From: an uncultured Erysipelotrichaceae bacterium
GTDB taxonomy: Bacteria; Bacillota_I; Bacilli_A; Erysipelotrichales; Erysipelotrichaceae
NCBI GenBank assembly: GCA_910586285.1
Contig: CAJUGR010000003.1
Span: forward strand, 2,828-39,093
Length of the DNA: 36,266 bases
Reading direction: 5' to 3'
The notes beneath the pieces are model-generated. The model searched no databases, had not been told where the DNA came from, and saw nothing but the letters and a program-made list of their open reading frames with translations. Below, in pieces: positions 32,185 to 36,266 of the stretch. The translations under genes were made by a program, and so were the position numbers. Within the stretch, counting starts at the first letter, position 1. Each line of letters begins with the position of its first letter.

Positions 32185-33633
32185 TTATTTATGCAAATCA
32201 ATATCGCGGAAGTCAAAGGTGCCAAAGGTAGAAGCAATCGTTTTGTCGCTGATTTCACGATTTTCCTTGGCCATGCGCTGTTTGATTTTAGGCGCATTTT
32301 CAATGGAAGCCGGACCGCAGATACATCCGCCTTTGCAGGCCATTCCTTCCAACACATCGCTTTGGAAGCGTCCCACTTTCATTAATAACAGTGCCTTTTT
32401 ACATGCCTCGGAGCCATCGGCATATTCCGCGCTGACTTCTTCCTCACTGTTTTCTTTCAACGCTTGTAACATGGCTTTGGAAACACCACCGCCGACCGCA
32501 AAATTACGACCGTACGATGACGCAATATCGCTTTCCCGCGGTACCACATCCTCGATGGAAATATGGCGGCTGACCAACATCGCTGCCAATTCCTCAAAGG
32601 TTAAGCAATAGTCGATACAGGAATCCTGCACTTCTTGTTTTTTGGCCACGCAGGGTCCGATAAATACCAGTTTGTGATCCGGGTAGTGATGCTTCAAATA
32701 GCGACCGATGGCTACCATCGGGGAAACCATATGAGATACGTTGTTTTCATACACTGTTGGAAAATGCTGGCGCGCCAGATTGACAAAAGCCGGACAGCAG
32801 GATGTAGTAATCTTTGCCCCGTTGCTCTTATGAACCAGCGCATCTTCACGCTCATACCAAGCTACCGCATCGGCACCGATCGCCGCTTCATAGGCTTCCT
32901 CAAAGCCTAATTCACGAATTGCCTGTTTGATCTGCGGCAGAGTTGCCTCATCAAACTGGCCTTGTGCGGCCGGCGCAAAAATCGCAAACATTTTGGTATT
33001 GGCGCGTAATTCCTCAATCACCTTTACCATCCATGACATATCCTCGATCGCCCCGAACGGACATTTTGCCTGACAAGCACCACAGTTGATGCATTTTTCC
33101 TCATCAATTTGGGCTAAACCATTTTCATCCATGGAAATTGCATCCACTGGACAACTTGCACGACATGGCCGCATCGTTTCTACAATCGCGTTGAATGGAC
33201 AAGCATTCACACATGCACCGCATTCTTTGCATTTATCATAATCCACATAAGCATGATCGGATCCCATTTTCATCGCATCGAATTTACATGCCGACATACA
33301 TGATTTCGCCATACACTTTCGGCAGTTATCGGTGACCAAAATCTTATGAATGTTACAGCCGTCACACGCTGCCTCAATCACACGAACAATCTGACGGGGA
33401 TGTTCCTGTTCTTCAGGAGTCGGCGCCAATCCCATCGCCATGCGTGTCCGCTGTCGAATAATTTCTCGCTCCTTATAAACACAACAACGATACTCTGCAC
33501 GCTTGCCGGGTATCAGTAAATAAGCCAATTCATCAATCACGGATTCATTCAATTTGCCCTCAAAGCTTCGATGACTGACCTCTCTTAAAACATCGAATTT
33601 AAACTGACGTGCTTCATGCTCAAATAATGACAT
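32185..33633 (-). CDS. Monomeric [FeFe]-hydrogenase, group B type (TIGR04105-like)
   Basis: A 482-residue cytoplasmic iron-sulfur protein. The N-terminal ferredoxin-like part has cysteine groups DNCRKCMAKSCMSAC (near 101-115), CKECGACVNACPF (near 135-147) and CINCGACQAKCPF (near 181-193), enough for several [4Fe-4S] clusters. The H-cluster domain shows L1 TTSCCPAFV near 275, L2 GPCVAKKQE near 327 and L3 EGMACKGGCICGP near 432. The L2 start is G rather than the M-P of group A enzymes, which fits group B. Interconverts protons and H2, probably with ferredoxin. Maturases HydEFG are not in the window. Extended -10 promoter upstream; monocistronic. Confidence 0.88.
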   Translation of the reverse strand: MSLFEHEARQFKFDVLREVSHRSFEGKLNESVIDELAYLLIPGKRAEYRCCVYKEREIIRQRTRMAMGLAPTPEEQEHPRQIVRVIEAACDGCNIHKILVTDNCRKCMAKSCMSACKFDAMKMGSDHAYVDYDKCKECGACVNACPFNAIVETMRPCRASCPVDAISMDENGLAQIDEEKCINCGACQAKCPFGAIEDMSWMVKVIEELRANTKMFAIFAPAAQGQFDEATLPQIKQAIRELGFEEAYEAAIGADAVAWYEREDALVHKSNGAKITTSCCPAFVNLARQHFPTVYENNVSHMVSPMVAIGRYLKHHYPDHKLVFIGPCVAKKQEVQDSCIDYCLTFEELAAMLVSRHISIEDVVPRESDIASSYGRNFAVGGGVSKAMLQALKENSEEEVSAEYADGSEACKKALLLMKVGRFQSDVLEGMACKGGCICGPASIENAPKIKQRMAKENREISDKTIASTFGTFDFRDIDLHK

Positions 33634-33694
33634 AATATTCTCCTCTCACGGATCGTTACCGTCCGCATTTCCCTTGTAATTATTTTCACAAAGT

Positions 33695-33703
33695 ATTATA
33701 ACA
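33695..33703 (-). promoter_or_regulatory. Extended -10 promoter of the hydrogenase gene
   Basis: TGTTATAAT on the minus strand (TATAAT at 33700-33695 with a TGn extension), with TTGAAA about 15 bases upstream. It lies about 60 bases before the start codon. Confidence 0.6.
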
Positions 33704-33806
33704 TAATTTTGTGGCTTTCAAAGTGAAACTTTACGCAAACTTATTTTAGAAATACCAATCGGCCTCGATACGTTTCTATTCTATTCACCGGATGCACCTT
33801 TTGACC

Positions 33807-34664
33807 TCATCCTTCTCCGTTACCTGCTTCAACGTACAGAACCGAACAAAGAATTAATGCAGCACCTGTCAGCATCGGCAAAGTCATTGTCTCTCCCAGA
33901 AACAAATAGGAAAAGACCGCTGCCCACAATGCCTCCATAGACAGAATCAATGCAGCTTCCGATGCAGGTGTATATTTTTGCGCCCATGTTTGGAGCAGAT
34001 ATGCCAACATGGTCGATATGAAAATCGAATACAACAATGACCAAATTGCTGTCCTTTCCACTGCTTGCGGCCATGATTCAAACATCAGTGCAAATATCGC
34101 CGCAAGAAGACCAGCAGTCAACATCTGTAAAGCAGTCATCGCAAATACGTCAACATCTTTACCACAGCGATCCAAGGCGATCATATGCATTGCAAAAAAC
34201 AATGCACAAATGAGTGAAAGCATATCTCCGCTGCTTAAACGCATTGCCTCTGCACGCAGTGTCAGCAAAGCAATTCCCAATATGCAGATGAAGGAAGAAA
34301 TGATCGCTTTGCGATCCGGTTTTTTATGCAGAAACAGCCATAACAGATATGGTACCATAATCACATTGGTAGCGGTAAGAAAAGCATTTTTTCCAGATGT
34401 GGTTGTCTGCAAACCGAAGGTTTGAAACGCAAAGCTCAAAAACAGAAGCACACCGACAATAATCCCGTGAAGTATATCTTTTTTGGTTAACGTTTTCCAT
34501 GCATTTCTAGCTAATATGATCGGCAATACAGCCGCTCCCAAAAAACGAATCATCAATATGGTAAACGGAGAAAATACGTTCAAAGCTGTACTTGTTGCGA
34601 TAAAGCCGCCGCCCCATACCACTGTCACGATCACCAATAACAGATTTGCCGTTGATTTCCGCAT
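33807..34664 (-). CDS. EamA/DMT family transporter
   Basis: A 285-residue membrane protein with ten predicted helices in two EamA repeats: the first opens with LLVIVTVVWGGGFIATSTAL and the second includes MTALQMLTAGLLAAIFALMF and PASEAALILSMEALWAAVFSYLFLGE-type sequence (positions about 235-260). Drug/metabolite transporters of this group export amino acids or metabolites; substrate cannot be assigned. AAGGATGTGAAGGA precedes ATG 34664. Single gene, divergent from the bactofilin gene. Confidence 0.9.
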   Translation of the reverse strand: MRKSTANLLLVIVTVVWGGGFIATSTALNVFSPFTILMIRFLGAAVLPIILARNAWKTLTKKDILHGIIVGVLLFLSFAFQTFGLQTTTSGKNAFLTATNVIMVPYLLWLFLHKKPDRKAIISSFICILGIALLTLRAEAMRLSSGDMLSLICALFFAMHMIALDRCGKDVDVFAMTALQMLTAGLLAAIFALMFESWPQAVERTAIWSLLYSIFISTMLAYLLQTWAQKYTPASEAALILSMEALWAAVFSYLFLGETMTLPMLTGAALILCSVLYVEAGNGEG

Positions 34665-34927
34665 TCCTTCACATCCTTTTGCGTCAAATCATATCACAGA
34701 TTGACTTTTTTCCGCAAGTATCCTCTTATTTATTTTTACCTTGTCCCCTATCAAAAGATCTGTTACTGTTTTCATTAACACAGCCAAGCATCAGAAACTG
34801 AGTTTTCAACGTTGATAATACGATCATCCAAAGATTTATCCTGTTTATAAAATATGGATTTTGACCGTATAAAAATTAGGTTTCGACGGAAAAAAGCGCG
34901 ATTTAAGATGTAATTAAAGAAAAATAA

Positions 34928-34936
34928 TGATATAAT
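34928..34936 (+). promoter_or_regulatory. Extended -10 promoter of the bactofilin gene
   Basis: TGATATAAT: consensus TATAAT (34931-34936) with a TGn extension; no clear -35 box. The start codon is 36 bases downstream. Confidence 0.65.
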
Positions 34937-34972
34937 ATCGAAAGAGATAAGAAATATTGGAGGGAATCAATT

Positions 34973-35734
34973 ATGAAATGGTATGAGCGTCAAAAACAGT
35001 TGTTTGCCCAAAAAAAGGAGTCGGAAGCTCCTTCACAGCTTCAAAATTCCACCTATCAAGAAAATCCCTATGATAAAGTTAATCCGCAGCCTGTGCAGCC
35101 CCATGAAGCACAAGCAACCCAGCAGCCATATGAGAATGCCCCTTCGCAAGATCAGGCAGCGTATGATAATCGGATGAGTGATCAGAATCAATATCAGGAA
35201 ACTACTTATCAAGAGCCGGTAGTGGATGATGCGATTTATGATAACTATCAAAATAATGAATCTTATCAGGAACCGCGGTTTCAATCGACCAAGAACGAAC
35301 CTCATGAACCAACCACCATTTCTCAAGGAACGCTGATCAATGGTAACGTTGAAGCGGATGGTGATTTGGTGATTCGCGGACATGTGCGCGGTGATGTGTT
35401 GTGCAATGCCAGTTTATCCGTCTATGGTATTGTGGAAGGCATTATCAGTTGTAATAATGCTTATTTGGATAACGCTACTATCATCGGCGATATCGGATGC
35501 AGCGGCAATATGGAAGTCACCGAGAGTTCAACCATTGATGGAAACATTGAAGCATACGAACTGCTCAACGGCGGACGTATCAAGGGTAATGCGACCGTGG
35601 GAGAATCCGTACGCTTTACCGCTACCAGTGGTATTGTCGGTGATATCAGCGCCGCTCATATTGAAGTGGAACGCGGAGCAATCATTCAAGGCAATATGCT
35701 GATTCGCCAGGAAGTTTATTTTGATCAACGCTGA
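34973..35734 (+). CDS. Bactofilin with a long disordered N-terminal region
   Basis: The C-terminal 130 residues form the bactofilin beta-helix: TLINGNVEADGDLVIRGHVR near 122-141, then repeats GDVLCNASLSVYGIVEG, GDIGCSGNMEVTESSTIDGN and GDISAAHIEVERGAIIQGN. Bactofilins polymerise without nucleotide and organise cell envelope processes. The first 115 residues are low complexity, rich in Gln, Tyr, Pro, Asn and Glu, with repeated YQE and PYD/PYE elements, unlike the short N-termini of most bactofilins. No membrane helix. GGAGG precedes ATG 34973. A terminator follows; the downstream transporter is a separate unit. Confidence 0.88.
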   Translation: MKWYERQKQLFAQKKESEAPSQLQNSTYQENPYDKVNPQPVQPHEAQATQQPYENAPSQDQAAYDNRMSDQNQYQETTYQEPVVDDAIYDNYQNNESYQEPRFQSTKNEPHEPTTISQGTLINGNVEADGDLVIRGHVRGDVLCNASLSVYGIVEGIISCNNAYLDNATIIGDIGCSGNMEVTESSTIDGNIEAYELLNGGRIKGNATVGESVRFTATSGIVGDISAAHIEVERGAIIQGNMLIRQEVYFDQR

Positions 35735-35741
35735 TTTCTTT

Positions 35742-35779
35742 GATCAAAAGCAGTGAATTTTGCTGCTTTTGATCTTTTT
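35742..35779 (+). terminator. Terminator of the bactofilin gene
   Basis: GATCAAAAGCAG (35742-35753) pairs perfectly with CTGCTTTTGATC (35763-35774), followed by five Ts. Confidence 0.85.
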
Positions 35780-35881
35780 CTTTGGCTGCTGATATGGAAA
35801 AGCTGGTGAGTCACTATGAAACTTGAATTATTGTGTCAAATATTTTACAATAAATACCGTTAAAACCGAAAGGAGTCCGTT

Positions 35882-36266
35882 ATGAAATATCATAATCATG
35901 AAGATCTTCAACGCATCCGTCCGTGGATCTTGTTGGTAACGTATACCATCCTATTGGCATCGGTGATTTTCCGCTTCGATGTGATCGCTTCTACTTTCTT
36001 TCATATCTTAGGGATGTTTCAATCCCTGCTCTATGCCATTGGCATTGCCTATGTTATCAACGTTGTCATGATCCGTGTGGAAAAGTTGTTACAACATGTC
36101 ATCAAAGAAACATCGCTGCTGCATCGCTTTCAGCGTGGTATTGCGATTACCCTCTCTTTAATCATCGTATTCGGATTACTGATACTCATGTTCAGTATCA
36201 TCGTGCCACGCATCATTGAAAGTCTGATTCAGTTGTTAAACAATCTATCCGGTTTCTTTGTGGGCC
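35882..36266 (+). CDS. AI-2E (PerM) family transporter, N-terminal part, cut by window end
   Basis: ATG 35882 is preceded by AAAGGAGT and the frame stays open to the end of the window (128 residues). Three hydrophobic helices are visible (about 16-34, 41-62 and 86-108) with RVEKLL between the second and third and PRIIESLIQLLNNLSGFF at the end, the typical start of the AI-2E/PerM family of multi-pass membrane proteins. Members export autoinducer or act as sodium/proton antiporters; the role here is not determinable. Confidence 0.8.
   Translation, partial: MKYHNHEDLQRIRPWILLVTYTILLASVIFRFDVIASTFFHILGMFQSLLYAIGIAYVINVVMIRVEKLLQHVIKETSLLHRFQRGIAITLSLIIVFGLLILMFSIIVPRIIESLIQLLNNLSGFFVG

Overview
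The window looks like chromosomal DNA of a low-to-moderate GC Gram-positive bacterium (Firmicutes/Bacillota). Strong AGGAGG-type ribosome binding sites, TTGACA/TATAAT promoters, a T-box riboswitch, lipoprotein signal peptides, a bactofilin, an Lsa-type ABC-F protein and a group B [FeFe]-hydrogenase point to an anaerobic, probably gut-associated lineage. An Erysipelotrichia-like host is my best guess, but that is inference. I see no rRNA, tRNA, CRISPR array, insertion sequence or phage gene.

Left part (1-9.8 kb): a gene start cut by the window edge; an ABC-F ribosome-protection gene behind a 9-codon leader ORF and a terminator; a 44-residue membrane protein and a D-Ala-D-Ala carboxypeptidase on the minus strand; then the leucine operon leuA-leuC-leuD-leuB on the plus strand behind a leucine T-box; then two minus-strand genes, one unknown and one a stand-alone PocR-domain protein.

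Middle (10.3-19.9 kb), all minus strand: a Mbeg1-like (DUF2974) hydrolase overlapping a small membrane protein; the ilvA-ilvB-ilvN-ilvC-ilvD operon; and a NusG domain II / Gx transporter / TSCPD / 39-residue protein operon. The ilv operon has its own leader: a 33-codon ORF packed with Val, Ile and Leu codons followed by mutually exclusive RNA hairpins and a terminator. Leu and ilv together give a full branched-chain amino acid pathway, sensed by two different RNA mechanisms (uncharged tRNA-Leu by the T-box; ribosome stalling by the ilv leader).

Right part (20-36.3 kb): an aldo/keto reductase; two decayed loci (a Phd/YefM-like antitoxin remnant and an ECF sigma/anti-sigma remnant); an ABC-2 exporter divergent from a LytTR regulator/DUF3021 pair; two tandem paralogous lipoproteins related to FMN-binding proteins; an ArgD-type aminotransferase; glycerol kinase; lactate permease; an unknown 165-residue protein; an [FeFe]-hydrogenase; an EamA transporter; a bactofilin with a long disordered N-terminus; and the start of an AI-2E family transporter cut by the window end. 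The most interesting regulatory structure is the ilv leader; the most interesting uncharacterised proteins are the tandem lipoproteins, the lone PocR protein and the small proteins in operons.
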